Origin: Rhizobium sp. CF080
GTDB lineage: Bacteria; Pseudomonadota; Alphaproteobacteria; Rhizobiales; Rhizobiaceae
Assembly: GCF_000282095.2 (NCBI RefSeq)
Contig: NZ_AKKC02000015.1
Coordinates: 62,001-126,000 of the forward strand
Direction: 5' to 3'
DNA: 64,000 bases
Translations under genes and position numbers: made by a program
Notes under the pieces: model-generated
Database searches by the model: none
Told to the model about the DNA's origin: nothing
The model's input: only the letters and a program-made list of their open reading frames with translations
Part shown: positions 16,058 to 25,302 of the stretch, piece after piece
Position numbering within the stretch: the stretch's first letter is position 1
Layout of the letters: the number at the start of each line of letters is the position of its first letter

Positions 16058-17626
16058 TCACTGGAGCGACGCCCAGCAGCTGATGCCCTTCTTCTTCAGC
16101 ACGTTGCAGGCATCGATGGCCGTCTTCTGGTCGTCGAAGCCGCCGAAGCGGGCACGATAGATCTGTTCGCCATTGTTGCTGTAGGCGACAGTGAAGGGTT
16201 TGGCGGAACGCAATACCTTGCCGCCTTTATCCTGCGCATTCTGCAGGAGATCCTGAGCTTGTTTCTGGTTCGGCGAGGCGCCGATCTGGATGACCCAGCC
16301 GTTGGAGGCCATCGAGGCCGCCGCGGCGGACTGGGTGGCCTTCGCGGACACGGCGGACACCTTAGTGGATGCGGTCGTTACGTCGTCGACGGTCGAGCGG
16401 CCGGCACGGTGCGCCACGGCCTCCTCGGTGCGAGCCGGCATATATTCCGGAGCCGGCGTCGGCACGGCGGAAACACCTGCCATGGCCGAATTCATCGCCT
16501 GGGTGATGACCTTCTTCTGCTCCGGCTCAGCGGCATAGGCCGATGCCGCGGGAGGCGCCAGAGCCGCTACCTGCTGTTCGGCATAACGGGCGCCTGGCAG
16601 CGGGCCGCTCGGCGGCAGATCGAAGGCCGCCATCTGGCGCACGTCGGACTGCGTCGCCGCAACCGACGGAGCGACCCGGACCGGCGCTGAAGGAGCGGGC
16701 GCGACCGGGGCAGCGGGAGCGGCCTGGGCGATCAGGTTGCTATTGCCACCGCGGGACGCTTCCGGAAGGTAGTCGGCAACAAGCTTGCGCATCGTCGCAT
16801 CACGGGCGGCACTGGAGCGGCCACCGAGCACGACGGCGACGATCGAACGACCATCGAGCTGAGCCGAGGTCGCAAGATTGCTGCCCGCAGCGCGGGTATA
16901 GCCGGTCTTGATGCCGTCGACGCCCCTGACGGTGCCGACGAGACGATTGTGATTGCCGATCGTCTGCCTGCCGAAATTGAAGCTGCGGATCGAGAAATAA
17001 CCGTAATACTGGGGAAAATGCTGACGCAAAGCCATGCCGAGACGCGCCTGATCGCGTGCCGTCGTCATCTGCGCCGTGTTCGGCAGGCCGTTGGCATTGC
17101 GATAGGTGGTGCGGGTCATGCCGAGCGCGCGGGCCTTGCTGGTCATCAAGGAGGCGAAGCGCTCCTCAGAGCCGCCGACGAATTCGCCGAGCGCGGTAGC
17201 GATGTCATTGGCGGAGCGGGTGACGAGCGCGCGAATGGCCTGATCGACCGAGACCGAACCGCCGGCACGAACGCCGAGCTTGGAAGGCGGCTCGGAAGCG
17301 GCGTGTGCCGAAACCGGAACCTGCGTTTCGAGACTTATACGGCCCGACTCAAGTGCTTCGAAGGTCAGATAGAGCGTCATCATCTTGGTGAGCGACGCGG
17401 GATAGCGCAGACCGTCCGGATCCTCGGAATAGAGAACCTTGCCGGTCTTGGCGTCGACGACGATGCCGGCGTATTTCGGACCGGCAGCCGCCGGCGTCGA
17501 AAACATCGAGATCGTCACAGCCAATGTGAAGAGAAAACCGAGGAACCGTCCCGGGACCGTCGCATCACCCTTGGAAAGGGATGCAGAAATCATTTTTTTC
17601 GACACTGCCGCACTCATCGCTTGCAT
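16058..17626 (-). CDS. D-alanyl-D-alanine carboxypeptidase with C-terminal SPOR domain
   Basis: A periplasmic penicillin-binding protein (PBP5/6 family, S11) that trims the terminal D-alanine from peptidoglycan stem peptides. A signal peptide (FLGFLFTLAVTISMFSTPAAA) is followed by the catalytic domain with all three motifs: SLTK, SAN (TRSANDIATAL) and KTG (DGIKTGYTRAAG). A long Ala/Pro-rich linker leads to an SPOR domain in the last 75 residues (NGWVIQIGASPNQKQAQDLL), which binds denuded glycan strands at the septum. This architecture is common in rhizobia. The exact start is uncertain; I used the ATG at 17626, but GTG or ATG codons on either side are possible. Confidence 0.92.
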   Translation of the reverse strand: MQAMSAAVSKKMISASLSKGDATVPGRFLGFLFTLAVTISMFSTPAAAGPKYAGIVVDAKTGKVLYSEDPDGLRYPASLTKMMTLYLTFEALESGRISLETQVPVSAHAASEPPSKLGVRAGGSVSVDQAIRALVTRSANDIATALGEFVGGSEERFASLMTSKARALGMTRTTYRNANGLPNTAQMTTARDQARLGMALRQHFPQYYGYFSIRSFNFGRQTIGNHNRLVGTVRGVDGIKTGYTRAAGSNLATSAQLDGRSIVAVVLGGRSSAARDATMRKLVADYLPEASRGGNSNLIAQAAPAAPVAPAPSAPVRVAPSVAATQSDVRQMAAFDLPPSGPLPGARYAEQQVAALAPPAASAYAAEPEQKKVITQAMNSAMAGVSAVPTPAPEYMPARTEEAVAHRAGRSTVDDVTTASTKVSAVSAKATQSAAAASMASNGWVIQIGASPNQKQAQDLLQNAQDKGGKVLRSAKPFTVAYSNNGEQIYRARFGGFDDQKTAIDACNVLKKKGISCWASLQ

Positions 17627-17785
17627 CACATTAGTCACACATCCGGACGCGCCCCCGCCACGGCCGTTACCGCTCAATCTAGGAGATTAGCGTTACCAAG
17701 AGGTTTATGATGAACAGCAGCTTGCCTCGATATGCTGCATTTTAGACATCAACCCGGGCCTTGAACCCGCCCCGTCCGCGGCCGC

Positions 17786-18520
17786 CTATTTCACCAGCCG
17801 GTTTTCGACAAAGAGGCGAACTGCGGCATCAATATGTTGCCAGTCCTTCAAAAGCGCGCTGGAGAAGCGATAGAGCACCGTCAGGTCCTGTCCGATGTGG
17901 ATATCCCGCTGGCAGTCGCCGCTGGTCGCCTTGTCTCCGGAGACCGGCAGCACGCAACGCACGACGTAATCCGGTGCGCCGGCGACCTGCCCGGTCAGAA
18001 CGACTTCGCTGCCGTAGCCCGAATCGGCGCGCAGGCGATGAAGCGCCAGTCCGAAGGCGGCCTGCTGTGGCGCGCCGTCGAACAGTTTTGAATAGATCGG
18101 TTCCAGCCGGCCGGACATGTCGCGCGACATGGTACTCTGGGATAACTGCAGGAAAATCAACGAGGAAGACTGGGCGACATCATCGAAGCGCGACCGCACG
18201 CCCGCGCTATAGCCTTCGAGTTCCGGCCAGGTGAGATAGAGGTCGACGCGTTCGGTGACGCCTGCCTGACGCTGGTCGCGGAAGCGGATCGTGTTGGCCG
18301 GAAGCTTGAGCTTGTCCTGGCCGATCCGGACCAGGAATTCTTCCCGGCTGTCGGTATGACCGGCAAGCGCGATGCGCTGGCCGAACCAGTGGCCGCCGAT
18401 ACTGATCGCCGCGGTCAACAGCGCAAGAACCGCGACTATGGCCGTCAGCCGATAGACGAAACGGTTGGAGAGAAGGGGCGCTTCTTCTGCAGCCGAGAGG
18501 TTCCGGGCTGGACCTGCCAT
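17786..18520 (-). CDS. hypothetical single-pass membrane protein
   Basis: A 244-residue protein with one transmembrane helix near residues 24–46 (LTAIVAVLALLTAAISIGGHW) and a periplasmic domain of about 190 residues. This domain contains EEFLVRIGQDKLKLPANTIRF and DLYLTWPELEGY, a pattern common in rhizobial proteins of unknown function. It ends in IDAAVRLFVENRLVK. The ATG at 18520 has GGAG six bases upstream, better than the ATG at 18532. No enzyme motif is visible. Confidence 0.72.
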   Translation of the reverse strand: MAGPARNLSAAEEAPLLSNRFVYRLTAIVAVLALLTAAISIGGHWFGQRIALAGHTDSREEFLVRIGQDKLKLPANTIRFRDQRQAGVTERVDLYLTWPELEGYSAGVRSRFDDVAQSSSLIFLQLSQSTMSRDMSGRLEPIYSKLFDGAPQQAAFGLALHRLRADSGYGSEVVLTGQVAGAPDYVVRCVLPVSGDKATSGDCQRDIHIGQDLTVLYRFSSALLKDWQHIDAAVRLFVENRLVK

Positions 18521-18767
18521 GACGCGCTCCATGTTCTCGACCGAGAGGGAATTCGCCAGCGCCGGAATGGGACAGGAATGCGGATACGGAAACGCGGCCA
18601 GGCGATTTGGCCGCAGTCTGGATCGTTACGGTTAACGCTTCGTAAATGAAGCTAGGTCCGGAATGGTCACGGATCCGGTGATCCCTTCATCGCTCGCCTG
18701 CAGATATGCAGTCCCGCGCGATGACCGCGGCTCGGATCGCCGCGGCTTTGCCGGGAGGGCAGGCGGG

Positions 18768-19379
18768 TTACTGGCCGACCGAACCGACGGCGGTGGCGCG
18801 GCCGTCCTGGAGCTTGACCCAGCGGGCGGGATCGTCGTTCGCCTGGCGCTTGAGGAAGGTGTATTCGGTATCCGACCAGACCATGACCTTGTTGCGCATG
18901 TTGTCGAGCACGAAGTCGCCGCGATCAGTGCGGACTGTCAGCACCGCATGGCCTTCGCCATTCGGTTGCAGCACGACGGTGATCAAGAGGTCGGAGGGCG
19001 AGAAGCCTTTCGCCATCAGCATCTTACGCTTCAGAAGCACGAAGTCTTCGCAGTCGCCGACGGTGCGGGGATAGGCCCAACGCTCTTCGACGCCATAGAT
19101 TTCCTGATCGGTCATCGGCGTGATCGATGAATTGACCGTGTAGTTGACGTCCAGAAGCGTGCGCCACTTGTCTTCTGTCAGCACCAGCGGGCCGGCGTCC
19201 TTGTAGGTCGCAGCGCATTCGCTCACATAGGTCTTGCAGAATTCATAGTGGCCGAGCGGCGGATTGGCCTGGCCGAGAACGCGCACCGAGCCGGCCGGCA
19301 TGCCGAACGAACTTCCGGCGGTAAAGATAGCCACGAAGGCGGTGATGGCGGCGAGGCCCAGTCCCTTGCTGTACTTCAT
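18768..19379 (-). CDS. transglutaminase-like cysteine peptidase (BTLCP, C93 family), exported
   Basis: A 203-residue exported protein with a signal peptide (GLAAITAFVAIFTAGSSFG). The bacterial transglutaminase-like Cys/His/Asp triad is visible: GDCEDFVLLKRKML for the Cys, GHAVLTVRTDRGDFVLDN for the His and Asp. BTLCP proteases in proteobacteria process surface adhesins (LapG type), but short solo forms like this one are abundant in rhizobia and less understood. The ATG at 19379 follows GGGGAGAC. The upstream region is AT-rich and without genes for about 540 bases. Confidence 0.88.
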   Translation of the reverse strand: MKYSKGLGLAAITAFVAIFTAGSSFGMPAGSVRVLGQANPPLGHYEFCKTYVSECAATYKDAGPLVLTEDKWRTLLDVNYTVNSSITPMTDQEIYGVEERWAYPRTVGDCEDFVLLKRKMLMAKGFSPSDLLITVVLQPNGEGHAVLTVRTDRGDFVLDNMRNKVMVWSDTEYTFLKRQANDDPARWVKLQDGRATAVGSVGQ

Positions 19380-19755
19380 TTTTATGTCTCCCCGTTGTGG
19401 GAAGAACACTGCCAGACAGGGTTTGATCGACCGCAAAATCTCGTAGTAAAATCAATATCTTATTTGAATTCAATTCGCCTAAAACAAGCATCAAATACAT
19501 CTCGAACTTTCACAAAATTCGAGCCTAATTTGCCGATAATTTTCATAAAATGCCGACTATCAGGAGCCCGGGGCTTCGCGGGCTTGCCTCTATCCAACTG
19601 TGAATAAAGGAGGTTTTGAAATCCGCGCGAGCGGCTCGTCGAGTGACTGAAGTCTTGCAATGACGACGATCGGGCGGCGGGGCCAGGAGAGTGACGCCCG
19701 GTGTCGGGCTGCGCCGCGGCCAAATCGGGCCGATCACGGCCGATTTTCGGGCTCG

Positions 19756-19784
19756 AAAAAAGTGCCGAAAGGGCACATTTTTTT
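19756..19784. terminator. strong bidirectional terminator without an assigned gene
   Basis: AAAAAAGTGCC, loop GAAAG, GGCAC, then A and seven T. It has the form of an intrinsic terminator in both directions. A second copy of TTTCGGCAC at 19797–19805 can pair with GTGCCGAAA (19762–19770), giving an alternative 9-bp stem. Confidence 0.75.
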
Positions 19785-19865
19785 GAAGAAAGTTCATTTC
19801 GGCACAGACAAGCGGCTTCTACCGAACTGTCCAGCAATGAGACGGGAGGGAATGAAGGAGGCAGA

Positions 19866-19895
19866 CAACAAAAAAGCGTCCCGGATGGGACGCTT
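19866..19895 (-). terminator. intrinsic terminator of the PilZ gene
   Basis: The perfect 9-bp stem AAGCGTCCC/GGGACGCTT (19874–19882 and 19887–19895) with a GGAT loop is followed on the minus strand by a T-rich tract. It lies 25 bases after the PilZ stop codon. Confidence 0.88.
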
Positions 19896-19920
19896 GCGGA
19901 GGAGTTGGCCTCAGTGCCTC

Positions 19921-20532
19921 TTAAAGGAATTCGGTCAGCGTTTCGCGCGATTGGACCGAATTGAACTCGATCGCCACGCCTTCCATGAAGTGGCGCACGA
20001 CGCGGCCGCGCATGTTGCCGAGGCGAACGGGCGTGCCGAGCGCCGGGCGAATGTCGATATCGATCGCCGCGCCGGAGAGCGAAAGGTCCACGATGCGGCA
20101 GGCATAACGCCGGCCGTCGTCGAGCGTGATCTCGGAGCGGGTCTGGCGCGGCGCCAGACGGTCGTGGCGACGATCTTCGGGCAGGCCGAGCTCGTGCTTG
20201 TTGGCGATCCAGGTGAGCTGGGCGGCCAATTTCTCGCGCTTGCGGTCCGTCGCGTTGATCGACATCACGAAACCGGTGCTCGACAGGCTGATGACCATGC
20301 CTTCCAGACGGCCGATATGATCGAGATAGGCGATGACCCGTTCGCCGACGAGAGGGCGCCCCACACAGGCAAAGCTGACGTCGCCCGGCGACATGTCCAC
20401 GACGTTGCAGGGAAATTCCTCATGCGTCGCCAGCATCAGCCGTCCAGCGATATTGACCGACACGCGCTGAAAAGAGCGCTGTGCAGGAACGCTGGGTGTC
20501 GACGGAGTATGAGTCGATTGAAAAGAATACAT
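19921..20532 (-). CDS. tandem PilZ domain protein (c-di-GMP binding)
   Basis: A 203-residue protein with two PilZ domains. The first (about residues 18–95) has RSFQR as the RxxxR motif and DMSPGD in place of DxSxxG, so its binding site is imperfect. The second (about 118–200) has RRHDR and DLSLSGA, a full D/NxSxxG motif. It should therefore bind cyclic di-GMP through the C-terminal domain. Similar two-domain proteins are widespread in Rhizobiaceae; their partners are mostly unknown. It has its own terminator. No motility or cellulose gene is adjacent. Confidence 0.88.
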   Translation of the reverse strand: MYSFQSTHTPSTPSVPAQRSFQRVSVNIAGRLMLATHEEFPCNVVDMSPGDVSFACVGRPLVGERVIAYLDHIGRLEGMVISLSSTGFVMSINATDRKREKLAAQLTWIANKHELGLPEDRRHDRLAPRQTRSEITLDDGRRYACRIVDLSLSGAAIDIDIRPALGTPVRLGNMRGRVVRHFMEGVAIEFNSVQSRETLTEFL

Positions 20533-20645
20533 TTGAGAGAGCTTTTCTCTTCTAAGTCTATCTTTGGAGTATTACCGCGCTGCGGTTAACAGAAGGTTTT
20601 GGCAAGCACCGTCAGCTGCGCCCTTGCCGTGATGGGGGATGTTGC

Positions 20646-21227
20646 TCAGGACGGGCGACGGACGGGCAGGAGCCGCCCGAGTGCCTGATAGAGACTGCGG
20701 CGATCGCCCGTGACCGGCACGCCGAAATGCGAACCGCTGCCGGTCAGGAACGTCCAGTTCTCAAGCGCCAGGAACATGGCGGGGGTTGCCGTCGGAGGGT
20801 AGGGAGAAACCTGGGGCAGGAGTGCCCCGAAAATGCGATCGCTCGCCACCGCCTCCACCGATCGGATTGGCAGAAGCAGCATCTCATAGGCGTGATGGAT
20901 GTGGCCATTCGAAGCGAAAACGTCCAGGAGCGCCGGCTGTTGAGACTGGATGACGTTGTGGGCAATTTCCACCGGCTGCCGGTGATCGCTCTCCTGCCAG
21001 AGGCCGGCGAAAGCCTCGCCGCGGAATTCGCGGCCGAACAGATCGCAGATCCGGGTCCCGGCCAGCCGGAATGCCAGGGTGCCGGTCGGATCCAGGGCAG
21101 CCATGAAAAGATGCGGAAGAAGATGACGCAGGGCGGTCGGATCGATCTCGGTCTTGAGGGGAACTTCCCCGTCATGCTTGAGATTGATCCAATAGTCGAA
21201 GATTGCCCGGCTGGCCTGATTCCGCAT
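20646..21227 (-). CDS. PAS domain protein (PAS_5 family)
   Basis: A 193-residue soluble protein of the alphaproteobacterial PAS_5 family. The pattern RAIFDYWINLKHDGEVPLKTEIDP, LPHLFMAALDPTGTLAFRLAGTRICDLFGREFRG is diagnostic. There is no output domain, so it is a stand-alone PAS protein of unknown signal. It is preceded on the same strand by nothing obvious and lies 113 bases upstream of PilZ. The rhomboid gene is divergent. Confidence 0.85.
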   Translation of the reverse strand: MRNQASRAIFDYWINLKHDGEVPLKTEIDPTALRHLLPHLFMAALDPTGTLAFRLAGTRICDLFGREFRGEAFAGLWQESDHRQPVEIAHNVIQSQQPALLDVFASNGHIHHAYEMLLLPIRSVEAVASDRIFGALLPQVSPYPPTATPAMFLALENWTFLTGSGSHFGVPVTGDRRSLYQALGRLLPVRRPS

Positions 21228-21456
21228 CCATCATACCTGTTACATTTCGAGGCAGACCGCGCCTCATGCGCGGCTGATCTTCCTCACACAGCGAAATCCG
21301 TGCCACGGCCAAGGCGTCAGGTTTAATGATCCATGACCTGCCAACACGCGCTGGCGCTGGCGTTACCGTGATCTCGCCCGCGCTTTCCTTTGAACCGCCG
21401 CTCCTATATGGCTGTCGGACCATTCGGCAGGGGAATGAGAGACAGAAGGGACTGGC

Positions 21457-22215
21457 ATGAACGACGGGCCGGATATGGCTGACGAACCGCGCGAGACGGA
21501 TGACGACGGCGAACGCTCGCAGCCGATTTTCAACCTTCCGCAGAGCCTTGTCGTGACGCTGGCTTTGCTTGCGGTCATCTACATCGTGCAGGACTATGTG
21601 CTGGACGCGGATACGCGCGCCTATATGGTTGTGAACCTGGCGTTCACGCCCTTGCGCTACGTCTACCCGCTCGCCGACCAGGGTTTTGCCTGGGCGTGGA
21701 CGCCGGTCACCTATTCGCTTCTGCACGGCGGCATCGAGCACATCCTCTTCAACGCGCTGTGGCTGATGGCCTTCGGAGCTCCGGTGGTGCGGCGGATCGG
21801 CACTCTGCGCTACGTGATCTTCTGGATCCTCTCGGCAGTGGCTGCCGCCTTCTTCCATGCGGCGCTCAACTGGGGGGACGAGACGCTGCTGATCGGCGCA
21901 TCAGGGGTCGTCTCGGCGCTGATGGGGGCGGCCTGCCGTTTCGCTTTCCCGGAACGCCGGGGTTACGACCGGACGCATGGCCATCTCTATCCGCGCCAGT
22001 CGATCCTGGGTTCCTTCCGCAACCGCACCGTCGTCATCTTCACCGTCATGTGGTTCGCCGGCAACCTGCTGATCGCTTTCGGGGTGACGCTGTTCGGCGC
22101 GGATATGGGACCGATCGCCTGGGACGCCCATATCGGCGGCTTCCTGTTCGGTTTCCTGCTGTTCGGACTTTTCGATCCCTTGCCGCGCCGCGTCATGCCG
22201 ATCACGCAAGCTTGA
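21457..22215 (+). CDS. rhomboid family intramembrane serine protease
   Basis: A 252-residue polytopic membrane protein that cleaves transmembrane substrates. A polar N terminus of about 30 residues precedes six or seven helices. The catalytic serine is in the GASGVVSALMGA motif (about residue 150) and the catalytic histidine in WDAHIGGFLFGFLLFG (about residue 225). The loop 1 signature LLHGGIEHILFNALWLMAFG is present. Substrates are unknown. GAAGGGACTGGC precedes the ATG. The CBS gene follows 130 bases downstream. Confidence 0.94.
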   Translation: MNDGPDMADEPRETDDDGERSQPIFNLPQSLVVTLALLAVIYIVQDYVLDADTRAYMVVNLAFTPLRYVYPLADQGFAWAWTPVTYSLLHGGIEHILFNALWLMAFGAPVVRRIGTLRYVIFWILSAVAAAFFHAALNWGDETLLIGASGVVSALMGAACRFAFPERRGYDRTHGHLYPRQSILGSFRNRTVVIFTVMWFAGNLLIAFGVTLFGADMGPIAWDAHIGGFLFGFLLFGLFDPLPRRVMPITQA

Positions 22216-22345
22216 TCTCTTTCTTGATCTATTTCCCGCCTCGCTCTACACTTCTCCACACGTGCAGGGACGGTTCCTCCACCCCAGGCGCTTTGCTTCT
22301 CGGGATGAGCGATGTCCAGGCCAAGCTGGTTGCGAGGAGAGAGCC

Positions 22346-22780
22346 ATGGCAATAGTCGTCAAGAACATGCTGGATGCGAAGGGTCGTGACGTGGTGACCG
22401 TCGGGCCTGACAAGACGCTGCTCGAAGTCGCCGGAATCCTCAACGACAAGAAGATAGGTGCCGTCGTGGTAACCGGCATGGAAGGCCGCATCGCCGGCAT
22501 CTTCACGGAACGTGACCTGGTGCGCGCCATCGCCGGCAAGGGCGCCGGCGTGCTCGATCAACCGGTCAAGTCGGCGATGACCACTGCGGTGCAGCGCTGC
22601 AAGGACGATACGACCGTCGATGAACTGATGGGGATGATGAGCAGCGGCCGTTTCCGCCACGTGCCCGTCGAGCAGGACGGCAAGCTCGCCGGCATCATCT
22701 CGATCGGCGACGTGGTGAAGTCGCGCATCCGCGAGATCGAACTCGAGGCCGAACACATCAAGGCCTATATCGCCGGCTGA
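22346..22780 (+). CDS. CBS domain pair protein
   Basis: A 144-residue protein consisting of two CBS repeats (about residues 8–62 and 70–130): GPDKTLLEVAGILNDKKIGA, GRIAGIFTERDLVRAIAGKG, then DDTTVDELMGMMSSGRFRHV and GKLAGIISIGDVVKSRI. Such proteins bind adenine nucleotides and regulate partner proteins. The ATG at 22346 has GAGGAGAG upstream, so the longer upstream frame is rejected. A clean terminator follows. Confidence 0.92.
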   Translation: MAIVVKNMLDAKGRDVVTVGPDKTLLEVAGILNDKKIGAVVVTGMEGRIAGIFTERDLVRAIAGKGAGVLDQPVKSAMTTAVQRCKDDTTVDELMGMMSSGRFRHVPVEQDGKLAGIISIGDVVKSRIREIELEAEHIKAYIAG

Positions 22781-22793
22781 GTGTTTGTGCCTG

Positions 22794-22819
22794 AGCCTCG
22801 CCGCAAGGCGAGGCTTTTT
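22794..22819 (+). terminator. intrinsic terminator of the CBS gene
   Basis: Stem AGCCTCGCC/GGCGAGGCT (9 bp) with a GCAA tetraloop, followed by five T. It starts 13 bases after the stop codon. Confidence 0.93.
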
Positions 22820-22846
22820 ACCTGCGTGACGCGAGGCCTCTGCGGC

Positions 22847-23806
22847 CTAGCGAGCGAAGACTTCCTGCATGCGTTTCAGGGCGGAAATCTGTGCCATGGT
22901 CTCGGTATAACCGCGGTCGATCGCTTCGCCGGCGCGGTGGAATTCGGACAGGCCGATATCGGCAAGACGCGGATGCAGCGCCAGATCCGGCGGATCGCCC
23001 GCGAGACGGGCCCGGGAAATGCGTTCCTGGATAATGTTGAAAGCCTGCACCATGGTGCCGGTCAGACCGACACGCACATCGTCGGCTTTCTTGCGGCCGT
23101 CATCGATTGGCTGGACGCTGGCATTGTGCTTGACGACGGCCGAACGGCCGAAAATCTCGTAGTTCAGGTTGACGGCAACCACGAGCGGCTGTTCGTAGGC
23201 ACGGCAGACGGAGGTCGGCACCGGATTGACGAGTGCGCCATCGACCAGTGTCCGGTTGTTGCATTTCACCGGTTCGAAAATACCGGGCAGGGCGTAGGAG
23301 GCGCGAAGCCCGGTGATCAGCGAGCCGCTGGAGATCCACACCTCGTGGCCGGTATGAAGTTCGGTCGCGACCGACACGAAAGGCCGGTCCAGGTCTTCGA
23401 TCGACAGGCCTTCGAGATGTTCCTGCATCCGCTTGGTCAGCCGCATGCCGCCGAGAAGGCCGCCGCCGCCGATCGTCAGATCGAGCAGGCCGGCGATGCG
23501 GCGCATGGTCAGCGAGCGGGCGAAGCTTTCGAGCTCGTCGAGCTTGCCAGCCAGATAACATCCGCCGACCAGAGCGCCGATCGAGGTGCCGGCGATCATG
23601 CCGACTTCGATGCCCGCCTCGTCAAGTGCCCTGAGTACGCCGATATGGGCCCAACCCCGCGCCGCGCCGCCGCCAAGGGCGAGAGAAAGCTTTGCTTTTT
23701 TAGGGGCTTCGACGATGGGAGGAGGTGTGGGGTCGAGAACTTGTGTTTCTCCGCCTTCGGCAGGTGCCGCAAGCGGATCGTGACGGTTCCAACTCCAGTT
23801 CAGCAT
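22847..23806 (-). CDS. patatin-like phospholipase family protein (RssA/NTE type)
   Basis: A 319-residue predicted lipid acyl hydrolase. The oxyanion glycine motif LGGGAARGWAHIGVL, the nucleophile elbow GTSIGALVG and the dyad aspartate in DGALVNPVPTSV are all intact. The region after residue 230 is a helical C-terminal domain. Bacterial members hydrolyse phospholipids or are of unknown role. The ATG at 23806 has GGAGGGG nine bases upstream. It stands alone after hisI on the minus strand. Confidence 0.9.
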   Translation of the reverse strand: MLNWSWNRHDPLAAPAEGGETQVLDPTPPPIVEAPKKAKLSLALGGGAARGWAHIGVLRALDEAGIEVGMIAGTSIGALVGGCYLAGKLDELESFARSLTMRRIAGLLDLTIGGGGLLGGMRLTKRMQEHLEGLSIEDLDRPFVSVATELHTGHEVWISSGSLITGLRASYALPGIFEPVKCNNRTLVDGALVNPVPTSVCRAYEQPLVVAVNLNYEIFGRSAVVKHNASVQPIDDGRKKADDVRVGLTGTMVQAFNIIQERISRARLAGDPPDLALHPRLADIGLSEFHRAGEAIDRGYTETMAQISALKRMQEVFAR

Positions 23807-23914
23807 CGACAAAACCCCTCCACAGCTGAACAAATCCCGGTCTGTCGATTAACGCACCGACAGGTTTCAAAATCGTTTATTCAGTCGAGACATGCCAAAA
23901 AACGGGGCAGATGC

Positions 23915-24376
23915 CTAAATGGTTCCTTGATCCGAATAGACGATATCTGGGTCAAAATGACGCTGATCGTCGGTGATTTCAAGAACCGCCCGCCCATCAC
24001 TTTGGGTGACAACCCGATAGAAACAGGAGCGGCGTCCCGTGTGACATGTGGCGTCGTGTCCGGCGACCGAGACCTTGAGCCAGACGGCGTCCTGGTCGCA
24101 GTCGGTGCGCAGTTCGTGAACGGTCTGGAGATTGCCGGAGGATTCGCCCTTCTTCCAGATCTTGGCACGCGAGCGGCTGTAATAATGGGCGATGCCGGTC
24201 TCGACCGTCAGCGCCAGCGCCTGCGCATCCATATGCGCGACCATCAGCAGCTCGCCGTCGCGGACATCGGTGACGACGGCGGTAACGAGGCCGTTCTGAT
24301 CGAAGCGGGGCGTGAAGGCGCCGGCGCCTTCGAGTTCCGTCTTGTCGGCGGAAGGCTGGTCGAAAGAAAGCGACAT
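23915..24376 (-). CDS. hisI: phosphoribosyl-AMP cyclohydrolase
   Basis: Third step of histidine synthesis: opens the adenine ring of phosphoribosyl-AMP in a zinc- and Mg-dependent reaction. The 153-residue enzyme shows [35 protein letters not shown], the metal-binding DCDQDA and the cysteine pair in [13 protein letters not shown]. It is the monofunctional form; the HisE domain is absent, as usual in alphaproteobacteria. GGAG lies upstream of the ATG at 24376. It is 26 bases downstream of folE on the same strand, and the two are probably co-transcribed. Confidence 0.96.
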   Translation of the reverse strand: MSLSFDQPSADKTELEGAGAFTPRFDQNGLVTAVVTDVRDGELLMVAHMDAQALALTVETGIAHYYSRSRAKIWKKGESSGNLQTVHELRTDCDQDAVWLKVSVAGHDATCHTGRRSCFYRVVTQSDGRAVLEITDDQRHFDPDIVYSDQGTI

Positions 24377-24402
24377 CGGAAACTCCGCCCGGAAACCGCG
24401 CC

Positions 24403-25017
24403 TTAGCGGTTGCGGGCCAGGGTGAAGAAACGGGCCTGTTCGGCGGCGTTCGCCTTGAACTCGCCGGTAAAGGTCGTCGTCATCGTATGCGAGCCCTGCT
24501 TCTGCACGCCGCGCATTTCCATGCACAGGTGCTCGGCCTCGATCATTATGGCAACGCCGCGCGGCTTCAAAGTTTCCTCGATCGCATTGGCGATCTGCGC
24601 CGTCAGGTTTTCCTGCGTCTGCAGCCGGCGGCCGAAGATTTCGACGACGCGGGCGATCTTCGACAGACCGAGGACGCGGCCGTTCGGCAGATAGGCGACA
24701 TGCGCCTTGCCGATGATCGGCAGCATGTGGTGTTCGCAATGGGAGAAGAACGGGATGTCGCGCACCAGCACGATATCGTCATAACCCGAGACTTCCTCGA
24801 AGGTGCGGCCGAGCACGTCTTCCGGCGACTGTTCGTAACCGGCAAACAGTTCGCGATAGGCGGCAGCGACGCGCTTCGGGGTGTCGAGCAGGCCTTCGCG
24901 GGCCGGATCGTCACCGGCCCAGCGCAGCAGGACACGCACGGCTTCTTCGGCTTCCTGCTGCGAGGGGCGGACCTGCTTCTCTTTCGAAGCCGGGAAATTC
25001 TTCACAATGGCATCCAT
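24403..25017 (-). CDS. folE: GTP cyclohydrolase I
   Basis: First enzyme of tetrahydrofolate synthesis: converts GTP to 7,8-dihydroneopterin triphosphate. The 204-residue protein carries the zinc ligands in [19 protein letters not shown] and [19 protein letters not shown], and the signature [20 protein letters not shown]. Length and all motifs are normal for type IA. AGGAGACG precedes the ATG. It is upstream of hisI in a two-gene unit and divergent from the NifU-like gene. Confidence 0.97.
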   Translation of the reverse strand: MDAIVKNFPASKEKQVRPSQQEAEEAVRVLLRWAGDDPAREGLLDTPKRVAAAYRELFAGYEQSPEDVLGRTFEEVSGYDDIVLVRDIPFFSHCEHHMLPIIGKAHVAYLPNGRVLGLSKIARVVEIFGRRLQTQENLTAQIANAIEETLKPRGVAIMIEAEHLCMEMRGVQKQGSHTMTTTFTGEFKANAAEQARFFTLARNR

Positions 25018-25192
25018 CTATCGTCTCCTGATGCGGTTCAAGGCCGCATCCGACTGGCGTTACTCACGGACTGACCAGCCGCTGGGCACCTGCGGCTGAT
25101 TTTTGGGCAATCCGGCGATATCTGACCTTCAGCGAACATTTTTACAAGATATCCTGTTCCGTTTTCGGTAGGATTTCGTGAAAACATCGTTT

Positions 25193-25222
25193 CTTGATGA
25201 TCTCGCCCGGACATAACATATA
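25193..25222 (+). promoter_or_regulatory. candidate sigma-70 promoter of the scaffold–yidD unit
   Basis: CTTGAT (25193–25198) and CATATA (25217–25222) are 18 bases apart, close to the rhizobial CTTGAC-N17-CTATAT consensus. A TATAAT overlaps at 25219. It lies about 80 bases before the start codon. Confidence 0.45.
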
Positions 25223-25302
25223 ATGGCAGGAACCCTTTTATGGTAGTCCGCCGGACGTGACACAGTGTTCAACGCGCGACGGCGGGTTCAAAGCGAGCCT
25301 TG

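Larger units (their letters stand above)
19380..19918. other. long intergenic region with two terminators and a possible small RNA
   Basis: About 540 bases without a supported protein gene. The first 170 bases are AT-rich and probably hold the promoter of the BTLCP gene. A strong two-way terminator (19756–19784) belongs to no visible gene, and the PilZ terminator lies at 19866–19895. Long open frames on the minus strand here show no domain and are rich in Arg/Ser, as expected from a non-coding frame. A small RNA ending at 19756–19784 is possible. Confidence 0.5.

Noticed and set aside
19460-19837. 125-residue minus-strand frame in the long intergenic gap
   Set aside because: Runs across a strong intrinsic terminator, is rich in Ser/Arg and has no ribosome-binding site or known family.
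23915-24739. 274-residue frame extending hisI upstream
   Set aside because: The first 120 residues are antisense-like and overlap folE; the true start at 24376 has a ribosome-binding site and begins the HisI family sequence.
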